Part shown: positions 1-6,531 of the stretch, piece after piece
Numbering within the stretch: position 1 is the stretch's first letter
Layout of the letters: every line of letters starts with the position of its first letter
Assembly (NCBI GenBank): GCA_903911165.1
Contig: CAIWCQ010000095.1
Span: 1 to 6,531 of the forward strand
DNA: 6,531 nt
Origin: an uncultured Actinomycetes bacterium
GTDB taxonomy: Bacteria; Actinomycetota; Actinomycetes; Mycobacteriales; Mycobacteriaceae
Direction: 5' to 3'
Notes under the pieces: generated by a model
Databases searched by the model: none
What the model was told of the DNA's origin: nothing
What the model saw: the letters and a program-made list of their open reading frames with translations, nothing else
Made by a program: the position numbers and the translations under genes

Positions 1-248
1 GCGACGCTGGCGCCGCTGCTCGCAACGCTGCTGGCAGCGCTGCCCGCGCTGCTCGCGGCACTGCCGGCGGCGCTGGCGCCGCTGCTCACTGCGCTACCGG
101 CCGCGCTGGCGGCCGACGATCCGACACTGGCGGCGCTGGAAGCCATGTCCTTGGCGGCGTCCTTGGTCTCGGCGCAGCTCACCGCGAATGCTGCGGTGAT
201 GGCAAGGCCACCGACCGCGGCCGCGGCGCGAGTCAACTTGGTGTTCAT
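1..248 (-). CDS. Small lipoprotein with Ala/Ser/Gly 11-residue repeats (3' end beyond window)
   Basis: The ATG at 248-246 has GAGGAGAGA 8 nt upstream and opens a frame with no stop to the left edge, giving 82 codons here. Residues 1-24 look like a signal peptide: K4 and R7, then a hydrophobic stretch rich in Ala, Val, Gly and Ile. It ends in A-V-S-C with Cys25, an acceptable but not ideal lipobox because Ala replaces the usual Leu at -3. I infer export, lipidation at Cys25 and membrane anchoring. Residues 26-34 are charged (E, K, D, K, D). From about residue 36 the protein holds only Ala, Ser, Gly and a few Val, and residues 48-80 form three 11-residue units of the type SAAGSAxSSxx. I recognise no family and claim no function. 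Such a tail could be a flexible wall-spanning linker or an Ala-rich helix. It is divergent from hpx. The signal peptide and RBS make the gene convincing. Confidence 0.8.
   Translation of the reverse strand, partial: MNTKLTRAAAAVGGLAITAAFAVSCAETKDAAKDMASSAASVGSSAASAAGSAVSSGASAAGSAASSAGSAASSVASSGASV
9..107 (-). repeat. Three tandem 33-bp coding repeats (11 residues each) in the lipoprotein
   Basis: Read on the minus strand, the units lie at 107-75, 74-42 and 41-9, each starting with an AGC Ser codon, and a fourth begins at 8. The peptides are SAAGSAVSSGA, SAAGSAASSAG and SAASSVASSGA. Serines at unit positions 1, 5, 8 and 9 correspond in most units. Synonymous differences between units suggest the repeat is old or selected at protein level rather than freshly amplified. 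Confidence 0.7.
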
Positions 249-256
249 TGTCTTGG

Positions 257-265
257 TCTCTCCTC
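257..265 (-). promoter_or_regulatory. Ribosome binding site of the lipoprotein gene
   Basis: GAGGAGAGA on the minus strand lies 8 nt before the ATG at 248. It fixes the start and the frame. The alternative minus-strand frame through this region lacks a signal peptide and reads Arg-rich, as an out-of-frame reading of GC-rich DNA does. Confidence 0.7.
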
Positions 266-305
266 ATAATGGTTTGGACGGGTGCGCTCACAACCGCCGC
301 AGGTC

Positions 306-314
306 AATCTAGCA
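306..314 (-). promoter_or_regulatory. Putative extended -10 promoter of the lipoprotein gene
   Basis: The minus strand reads TGCTAGATT, an extended -10 (TGn followed by TAnnnT) of the kind used by the mycobacterial housekeeping sigma factor. It lies in the most AT-rich part of the divergent gap. Transcription would start near 299, leaving a leader of about 50 nt with the RBS correctly placed. I see no good -35 box, which is usual for extended -10 promoters. Confidence 0.45.
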
Positions 315-380
315 AACAATCACCTCGCCGCGGGCAGGGTCGCTGACTTTGATCATTCCCCCGCGAGGCATAAGGCGGGT

Positions 381-386
381 TACGCT
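381..386 (+). promoter_or_regulatory. Weak candidate -10 for hpx
   Basis: TACGCT fits TAnnnT and would start transcription near 393, about 35 nt before the hpx ATG. No -35 box is visible at the expected distance. A TTGATC at about 350 is too far away. The rest of the 249-427 divergent gap holds no other structure I can name. Confidence 0.25.
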
Positions 387-416
387 CGGATTAGGGCGGC
401 CCGCCGCCACGATGAC

Positions 417-422
417 GAGGAG
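417..422 (+). promoter_or_regulatory. Ribosome binding site deciding the hpx start
   Basis: GAGGAG lies 5 nt before the ATG at 428. A second in-frame ATG at 473 has no comparable site, so the longer 319-residue form is preferred. Confidence 0.65.
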
Positions 423-427
423 CGACG

Positions 428-1387
428 ATGCCGGCCCAACCCGCGGCCAAAAGGCCTGCAAGGGCGCCCGCCATGCCGCGCGGCAAGACCCTGATCGTGC
501 ACTCGGCCGATGGAACCCGCCTGCACACCGAGGTCTTCGGCCCGGCCGATGGCTACCCGGTCGTGCTGGCTCACGGAATCACCTGCGCGCTGCGGGTCTG
601 GCACGAACAGATCAATGACCTGGCGCGGGACTACCGGGTGATCGCCTACGACCACCGCGGCCACGGCCGCAGCGGGGTGCCCGCGGCCGCCGCCTACAGC
701 CTCGATCACCTCGCGGCCGACCTCGACGCGGTGCTTGCCGCCGCGCTGCGGCCAGGCGAGCGGGCCGTGATCGCCGGGCACTCGATGGGCGGCATCGCGA
801 TCAGCGCCTGGTCGGACCGCTACCGCCACCGGGTCGCCGAGCGTGCCGACGCGGTGGCCCTGCTCAACACCACGACCGGTGAACTGGTCGAGAAGATCCG
901 ATTCCTGCGGGTTCCGTCGGCACTGGCCGGGGGGCGCGCCGCGGCCGCCCGCAGCATGATCCGCGCGCTGGGGAGCGCACCGCTCTATCGCGGCGCCCAG
1001 CCGGGCAGCCGGCGGTTCGTGGCATTGATGGCCACCGGGGTCGACGCCGACCCAAAGGTCTCGGCGTTCATCCACGAACTGTTCGCCGCCACCCCGCCGG
1101 CCGGCCGGGGCGCGTGGGCGCGGGTGCTCGTCGACGAGGTCGGACCGCACCACATCGACCTGACCGGACTGACGGTGCCGACCCTGGTGATCGGCAGCGC
1201 TTCCGACCGGTTGTTGCCGATGAGTCAGTCTCGCAAGATCGCGGCCGCTGCACCGAATCTGGTGAAACTGGTCGAGTTGCCCGGCGGTCACTGCGGGATG
1301 CTCGAGCACCCCGCCGATGTCACCGGTTATCTGCGGGAACTGATCGCCACATCCGGTACGACGCAGCAGCGGCGAATCACGTCCTGA
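428..1387 (+). CDS. hpx: Alpha/beta-hydrolase, non-haem haloperoxidase type (Rv3171c-like)
   Basis: This is a 319-residue cytoplasmic alpha/beta-hydrolase with no signal peptide. The oxyanion-hole HG is at 49-50 (LAHG). The DHRGHGRS motif at 75-82 follows strand 4. The nucleophile elbow GHSMGG at 117-122 carries Ser119. The acid is Asp260 in GSASDRLLP, and the base is His288 in [10 protein letters not shown]. The triad is therefore complete and the enzyme should be active. The family includes cofactor-free haloperoxidases, perhydrolases and esterases. The haloperoxidase name is traditional, and ester or carbon-carbon hydrolysis is at least as likely. Position beside aofH and about 300-residue size match M. 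tuberculosis Rv3171c. The first 15 residues are basic and Pro/Ala-rich, and are lost if the ATG at 473 is the true start. The gene diverges from the lipoprotein gene, and its 3' end overlaps the end of aofH by 11 bp. Substrate unknown. Confidence 0.88.
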   Translation: MPAQPAAKRPARAPAMPRGKTLIVHSADGTRLHTEVFGPADGYPVVLAHGITCALRVWHEQINDLARDYRVIAYDHRGHGRSGVPAAAAYSLDHLAADLDAVLAAALRPGERAVIAGHSMGGIAISAWSDRYRHRVAERADAVALLNTTTGELVEKIRFLRVPSALAGGRAAAARSMIRALGSAPLYRGAQPGSRRFVALMATGVDADPKVSAFIHELFAATPPAGRGAWARVLVDEVGPHHIDLTGLTVPTLVIGSASDRLLPMSQSRKIAAAAPNLVKLVELPGGHCGMLEHPADVTGYLRELIATSGTTQQRRITS

Positions 1388-2714
1388 GCGCGGCGGCCAC
1401 CTCGGCGGCGGCTCGCTGCCCGGATCGCACCGCCCCGTCCATGAAGCCGGTCCACTCGTCGGCGGTTTCGGTTCCTGCCCAGTGCAGCGGTCCGACCGGG
1501 CGCCGCAGCAGCGACCCGAACTGGGTCCACGACCCCGGTGGCACCGCCGCCGTCGGCCCGCCGGGCGCGAAAGGCTCTGCGCCCCAACGCTGATCGACGT
1601 AGTCGATGGGATCGGCAGCCTGCTCTCCGAAGATCCTGGTGAAGCCGGCCAGCGCGCTCGCCCGGCGTTGCGCGGGGGGCAGCGCGTCGAAACCCCGTGC
1701 GTCGACGAATCCCAGGAGAATTCCCGGCCCGCCCGATTTCGGGCCCACGTCGAAGGTGATGAACACTGGGCCCTCGTCCGACAACGACTGGCCGGAGAGT
1801 CCGCTATCGCGCCAGAACGGCCGGGGATAGGCGGCATAGGCTTTGGTCAGTGCGCCTTGTGGCCAGCGCTGCGCAAGCTGCTGGTAGGTGATGGGTGGTG
1901 CGGGCGCGATGTCGATATCGAGCCGGTGCGCCGGGGGTATCGCCACAATGGCGCGTCGGGCCTCGGTCACGCCGGCCGACGACATGACCGCCACCGCGTC
2001 GTCGGACCACTCGATGCGGGTGACGGCGGCATTCAGCTGCACCCGCGGACCGAGTTCAGCGGCCATCGCGGTGGACATCTGGTGGCTGCCGGCGGGGAAG
2101 TGGTCCTGTTGGGCGCCGCCGACGACGTCGAGCATCCGATCCAGGCCACCGGCGGCGTTGACGTAGCGCACCGCATGCAACATCGACACCTCGTCGGGCT
2201 CGGCGCCCCAGGTGACCCGCGACATGATTGCCATCAGATCCCGGGAGCCCGGCGAGGCGCCGATCGAGCGCAGCCAGCCGCCGAGGCTCATCGCGTCCAG
2301 CTTCGCCGCCGTCGGCGCCGACCACGGCTCGATGACGTCGACTCCGCGCGCGATACGGGCGAACTGCCACTGGATGCGGCCGATATCGAGCACGCCGAGC
2401 AGTCCGAGTTTCGGGATGGTGCCGCGGTAGGACCGCACCTTGCCGCGCCATCGGATCAGGTTGGCGCCGTCGTTGAAGGTGGGTGTGGTGTCGGCGCCGA
2501 GATCGGCGGCCAGCTTGAGCACCGCATCCTGGGTGGGCCCGACGAACGACGCGCCCAGGTCCACCGGTACCCCGGCCAGCATCGCGGAATTGGTCCGTCC
2601 GCCCACCCGGTCGCGGCCCTCAAGCACTACCGCGTCGAACCCGCTCCGGGTGAGTTCGCGCGCCGCCGTCAGCCCGGCCAGGCCCGCCCCGATCACGATC
2701 ACGTCATGCGCCAT
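1377..2714 (-). CDS. aofH: FAD-dependent amine oxidase (Rv3170-like)
   Basis: This 445-residue flavoprotein is predicted to oxidise amines to imines, releasing H2O2. The N-terminus opens at once into the FAD-binding fold: V-I-G-A-G-L-A-G at 7-14, Glu32 for the ribose, and GGRT at 38-41. Lys291 in LTKAYAAY is a candidate for the conserved active-site lysine of monoamine oxidases. [19 protein letters not shown] (411-429) is the typical C-terminal FAD and aromatic-cage segment. The cysteine that binds FAD covalently in human MAO is absent, and no C-terminal membrane helix is present, so I expect a soluble enzyme with non-covalent FAD. Length and position match M. tuberculosis aofH (about 448 residues). 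The ATG at 2714 is chosen because the Rossmann strand starts four residues later. No ribosome binding site lies at normal spacing, so the mRNA may be leaderless. The frame stays open further upstream, but that part is antisense to the next gene. Substrate unknown. Confidence 0.9.
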   Translation of the reverse strand: MAHDVIVIGAGLAGLTAARELTRSGFDAVVLEGRDRVGGRTNSAMLAGVPVDLGASFVGPTQDAVLKLAADLGADTTPTFNDGANLIRWRGKVRSYRGTIPKLGLLGVLDIGRIQWQFARIARGVDVIEPWSAPTAAKLDAMSLGGWLRSIGASPGSRDLMAIMSRVTWGAEPDEVSMLHAVRYVNAAGGLDRMLDVVGGAQQDHFPAGSHQMSTAMAAELGPRVQLNAAVTRIEWSDDAVAVMSSAGVTEARRAIVAIPPAHRLDIDIAPAPPITYQQLAQRWPQGALTKAYAAYPRPFWRDSGLSGQSLSDEGPVFITFDVGPKSGGPGILLGFVDARGFDALPPAQRRASALAGFTRIFGEQAADPIDYVDQRWGAEPFAPGGPTAAVPPGSWTQFGSLLRRPVGPLHWAGTETADEWTGFMDGAVRSGQRAAAEVAAALRT

Positions 2715-2771
2715 GGCTACAGTCTGGCCGACTCCGACACCGACCGTGGTCACGTCTATGGTGAAGGCGCT
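2715..2771. promoter_or_regulatory. 57-bp divergent promoter region of aofH and the F420-dependent gene
   Basis: Both genes must be driven from this short gap or from inside each other's first codons. For the plus strand, TACAGT (2718-2723) and TATGGT (2757-2762) both fit a -10 TAnnnT pattern. The first would leave a leader of about 40 nt. For the minus strand there is no clear -10, and the nearest GGAG is 18 nt from the aofH start, too far to act as an RBS. No palindromic operator is evident. Confidence 0.3.
2760..2767 (+). promoter_or_regulatory. Ribosome binding site deciding the GTG start of the F420-dependent gene
   Basis: GGTGAAGG lies 4 nt before the GTG at 2772. The only nearby in-frame ATG (2706) falls inside the aofH start region and would add 22 residues without family character. 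Confidence 0.5.
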
Positions 2772-3761
2772 GTGAAAGTCCTCACCGCCCTCTTCGGGCC
2801 CACCGACGCGATCGATCGCGCTCACGCGTTGCGTGAGGCGGGCGCGGCCGGAGTGTTCACCTTCGAGGGCCCGCACGACGTGTTCGCCCCGCTGACCTTG
2901 GCGACGACCGTCGGCGGCCTGGATCTGATGACCAACGTCGCAATCGCCTTCCCGCGCAACCCGATCCAGCTGGCTCACCAGGCCTACGATCACCAGTTGC
3001 TCTCCGGTGGCCGGTTCACCCTCGGGCTGGGCACGCAGATCCGGACCCAGATCGAGAAGCGTTACGGTGCCGAGTTCGAGCGGCCGGTGGGCCGGATGCG
3101 GGAACTCGTCGGGGCGCTGCGGGCGATCTTCGCGACCTGGCAGACCGGCGAGCGACTGGATTTTCGGGGCGAGTTCTACCGGCACACCTTGATGACGCCG
3201 ACGTTCAATCCCGGGCCGAATCCCTTCGGGCCGCCGCCAATCTACGTCGGCGCGCTCGGCCCGCAGTTGACCCGGGCGACTGCGGAAGTCGCCGACGGAC
3301 TATTGGTGATGCCGTTCTCCACCAGCCGGTTCCTCAAAGAATTGACGATGCCGGCGGTCCGCAGAGGTCTCGCGGTGCGGGCCGGGCCGGCCGATTTCGC
3401 ACTCGTGCCCGAAGTCATCGTCTCGGCCGGAGCCGATCACGACGCCACCCGCCGACTGCTGTCCTTCTACGGATCCACCCCCGCGTATCGCCCGGTGCTC
3501 GATGTGCACGGCTGGGGCGATCTGCAGCCGGAACTCAACGCATTGTCCAAGCAGGGCCGATGGGATGACATGGCCGGGCTGATTACCGACGAGGTGTTAC
3601 ACACCATCGCCGCCTGCGGTACGCCGGCGCAGATCGCCGTCCACATTCGCGAGCGGATCGCGGCGGCCGAGGGTATGGCCGACACCGTCTGCCTTTATCA
3701 GCCCGGGCCGATCCCGACTGATGCACTGGCGGCGATCGTCGACGAGCTGCGCGCCGACTAA
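2772..3761 (+). CDS. LLM-class F420-dependent oxidoreductase, MSMEG_2256-like family
   Basis: This 329-residue luciferase-like TIM-barrel protein is predicted to use coenzyme F420, the deazaflavin of mycobacteria, to reduce or oxidise an unknown small molecule in the cytoplasm. It begins VKVLTALFG (strand 1), then FTFEGPHD at 29-36, AIAFPRNP at 57-64, and the family signature [13 protein letters not shown] at 77-89. After that come [15 protein letters not shown] (129-143) and [12 protein letters not shown] (153-164). This arrangement resembles the group I remember as TIGR03617 (MSMEG_2256 family). That subfamily name is from memory; the LLM fold is clear. The 759-residue open frame that ends here is antisense to aofH over its first part, so I start at the GTG with an RBS. 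The gene is divergent from aofH and stands on the strand opposite its former operon neighbours, between homologues of Rv3169 and Rv3170 that are adjacent in M. tuberculosis. It looks like an insertion or a loss elsewhere. Confidence 0.87.
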   Translation: MKVLTALFGPTDAIDRAHALREAGAAGVFTFEGPHDVFAPLTLATTVGGLDLMTNVAIAFPRNPIQLAHQAYDHQLLSGGRFTLGLGTQIRTQIEKRYGAEFERPVGRMRELVGALRAIFATWQTGERLDFRGEFYRHTLMTPTFNPGPNPFGPPPIYVGALGPQLTRATAEVADGLLVMPFSTSRFLKELTMPAVRRGLAVRAGPADFALVPEVIVSAGADHDATRRLLSFYGSTPAYRPVLDVHGWGDLQPELNALSKQGRWDDMAGLITDEVLHTIAACGTPAQIAVHIRERIAAAEGMADTVCLYQPGPIPTDALAAIVDELRAD

Positions 3762-3763
3762 CC

Positions 3764-3823
3764 GCCGAGCGTGACGCCAGCGCGACGCTCGGCGCCGAGC
3801 GTGACGCCAGCGCGACGCTCGGC
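3764..3823. terminator. Two tandem 30-bp hairpins, probable bidirectional terminator
   Basis: The 30-bp unit at 3764-3793 is repeated exactly at 3794-3823. Each copy has perfect 9-bp arms, GCCGAGCGT and ACGCTCGGC, around a 12-nt loop. The junction of the copies is a perfect 18-bp palindrome (3785-3802). The outermost arms (3762-3772 and 3815-3825) also pair over 11 bp, so a single long stem or a cruciform is possible. The array lies between two convergent gene ends, directly after the stop at 3759-3761 and about 10 bp from the stop of the Rv3169-like gene. There is no T-tract on either strand, which is common for mycobacterial terminators. I infer that it ends transcripts from both sides. Confidence 0.65.
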
Positions 3824-3834
3824 GGCCTGAGGCG

Positions 3835-6119
<2,285 letters not shown>

Positions 6120-6122
6120 TCA

Positions 6123-6128
6123 GTCCTT
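6123..6128 (-). promoter_or_regulatory. Ribosome binding site supporting the TTG start of the kinase
   Basis: AAGGAC on the minus strand lies 9 nt before the TTG at 6113. The TGA at 6122-6120 is in frame just before that TTG, so this is the earliest possible start. The next in-frame ATG is at codon 34, inside conserved sequence. Confidence 0.55.
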
Positions 6129-6133
6129 ACTGA

Positions 6134-6181
6134 GAAGATCGATACGGGAGACGGGCGGGGAAGATCGGTACGGGAGACGGG
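6134..6181. repeat. Tandem pair of 22-bp direct repeats upstream of the kinase gene
   Basis: The copies at 6134-6155 and 6160-6181 are identical except at the ninth base (A in the first, G in the second), with a period of 26 bp. Each holds GATCGATACGG or GATCGGTACGG followed by GAGACGGG. They lie 20 to 70 bp upstream of the kinase start. They may be paired operator sites, or a short duplication without function. I do not recognise the binding protein. Confidence 0.6.
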
Positions 6182-6199
6182 AAGTTAAGTGTCGGTGAA

Positions 6200-6217
6200 G
6201 CAACAACATAACGTTGC
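6200..6217 (-). promoter_or_regulatory. Possible kinase promoter inside a small inverted repeat
   Basis: This AT-rich patch in otherwise GC-rich DNA holds the inverted repeat GCAAC-8 nt-GTTGC. On the minus strand its centre reads TATGTT (6210-6205), which fits a -10 TAnnnT. Transcription would start near 6198, giving a leader of about 85 nt that includes both 22-bp repeats. No -35 match is visible. If it is not a promoter, the kinase may be read from the nuo operon. Confidence 0.25.
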
Positions 6218-6267
6218 CATATTGCGGTCTGGCGCGGAACGTCTTGGCCGCACTTCGGCGAAAACCG

Positions 6268-6531
6268 TCACGAGGTCAGAAACCGCGCCGCATGGTCGGC
6301 GAGATCGAGCAGTGGCTGCGGCATGGTGCCGAGGATGAATGTGATGAGCAGGGTGAGGCCCACGACCGCGATGCTGACCGGCCCGGCCGGTGCCAAGGCC
6401 GGGGCGTCCGCCGGTGGGTCGCTGAAGAACATCGCCACGATGACCCGGACATAGAAGTAGGCGGCGATGCCACTGGCAATCACACCGACCACCACCAAGG
6501 GCAGCGCGCCGCCCTCGGCGGCGGCTTTGAA
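6268..6531 (-). CDS. nuoN: NADH-quinone oxidoreductase subunit N, C-terminal 87 residues (5' part beyond window)
   Basis: The minus-strand frame is open from the right edge to the TGA at 6270-6268. It starts FKAAAEGGALPLVVVGVIASG, then AAYFYVRVIVAMFF, which I recognise as the conserved C-terminal region of NuoN, one of the antiporter-like proton-pumping membrane subunits of complex I. Two hydrophobic helices are visible, about residues 11-36 of the fragment and 51-69, separated by a Pro/Ala loop with DPPADAP. The chain ends LDLADHAARFLTS. NuoN is the last gene of the actinobacterial nuoA-N operon, so this marks the operon's end. No strong terminator hairpin follows. The best is a 4-bp GCCG/CGGC stem about 10 nt after the stop, so read-through into the kinase is possible. 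Confidence 0.92.
   Translation of the reverse strand, partial: FKAAAEGGALPLVVVGVIASGIAAYFYVRVIVAMFFSDPPADAPALAPAGPVSIAVVGLTLLITFILGTMPQPLLDLADHAARFLTS

Noticed and set aside
94..291. 65-codon minus-strand frame overlapping the lipoprotein start
   Set aside because: It is Arg/Gln-rich and has no supported start. The frame shifted by one base has an RBS, signal peptide and lipobox.
380..1837. 485-codon open frame on the minus strand opposite hpx
   Set aside because: It covers hpx with its intact catalytic triad and is Arg/Pro/Gly-rich without any domain. Such frames are expected opposite high-GC genes.
1482..2771. Possible 430-residue N-terminal extension of the F420-dependent protein
   Set aside because: The frame is open but antisense to aofH, and the sequence is low-complexity His/Arg/Gly-rich. 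The LLM family begins at about VKVLTALFG, where a GTG and RBS are present.
2715..3185. Possible 157-residue N-terminal extension of aofH
   Set aside because: It runs antisense to the F420-dependent gene, and FAD-binding oxidases start just before the GxGxxG motif.
3764..3823. CRISPR array or insertion-sequence ends
   Set aside because: Only two palindromic copies lie back to back with no unique spacers, and no transposase or target duplication is present.
6134..6181. Phage attachment site
   Set aside because: No integrase or tRNA gene lies nearby, and both copies are adjacent rather than flanking an island.

Overview
The window is high-GC DNA from an actinobacterium, most likely a Mycobacterium or Mycolicibacterium species. 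The evidence is the C/G-biased third codon positions, the GAGGAG-type ribosome binding sites, GTG and TTG starts, a predicted F420-dependent enzyme, and a gene order matching the Rv3168-Rv3171c neighbourhood of M. tuberculosis with the end of nuoN beside it. Family names and M. tuberculosis equivalents come from memory of those proteins, not from a search.

Layout, left to right. A partial gene on the minus strand (1-248) encodes a small lipoprotein with an Ala/Ser/Gly repeat tail that runs off the left edge. It shares a 179-bp promoter region with a plus-strand alpha/beta-hydrolase of the non-haem haloperoxidase type (hpx, Rv3171c-like, 428-1387). That gene converges on, and overlaps by 11 bp, a minus-strand FAD-dependent amine oxidase (aofH, Rv3170-like, 1377-2714). 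A 57-bp gap separates aofH from a divergent plus-strand luciferase-like F420-dependent oxidoreductase (2772-3761). The convergent gap after it is almost filled by two tandem copies of a 30-bp hairpin. On the minus strand then lie an Rv3169-like protein (3835-4980) and an Rv3168-like aminoglycoside-phosphotransferase-fold kinase (4977-6113), which overlap by ATGA and form a two-gene unit. A 154-bp spacer carrying a 22-bp tandem direct repeat separates them from the last 87 codons of nuoN (6268-6531, minus), the end of the complex I operon.

How the genes may work together. The kinase and its Rv3169-like partner are translationally coupled and probably act on the same unknown small molecule or lipid. 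The amine oxidase should release hydrogen peroxide, and the neighbouring hydrolase belongs to a family that includes cofactor-free perhydrolases, but a functional link is speculation. The F420-dependent gene interrupts what in M. tuberculosis is a same-strand Rv3168-Rv3169-Rv3170 run, so it looks like a lineage-specific insertion. The window is mostly conserved chromosome. I saw no mobile element, CRISPR array, tRNA or rRNA, and no clearly new defence or biosynthetic system. The parts most worth a second look are the repeat-tailed lipoprotein, the tandem repeat upstream of the kinase, the duplicated hairpin and the inserted F420 gene.
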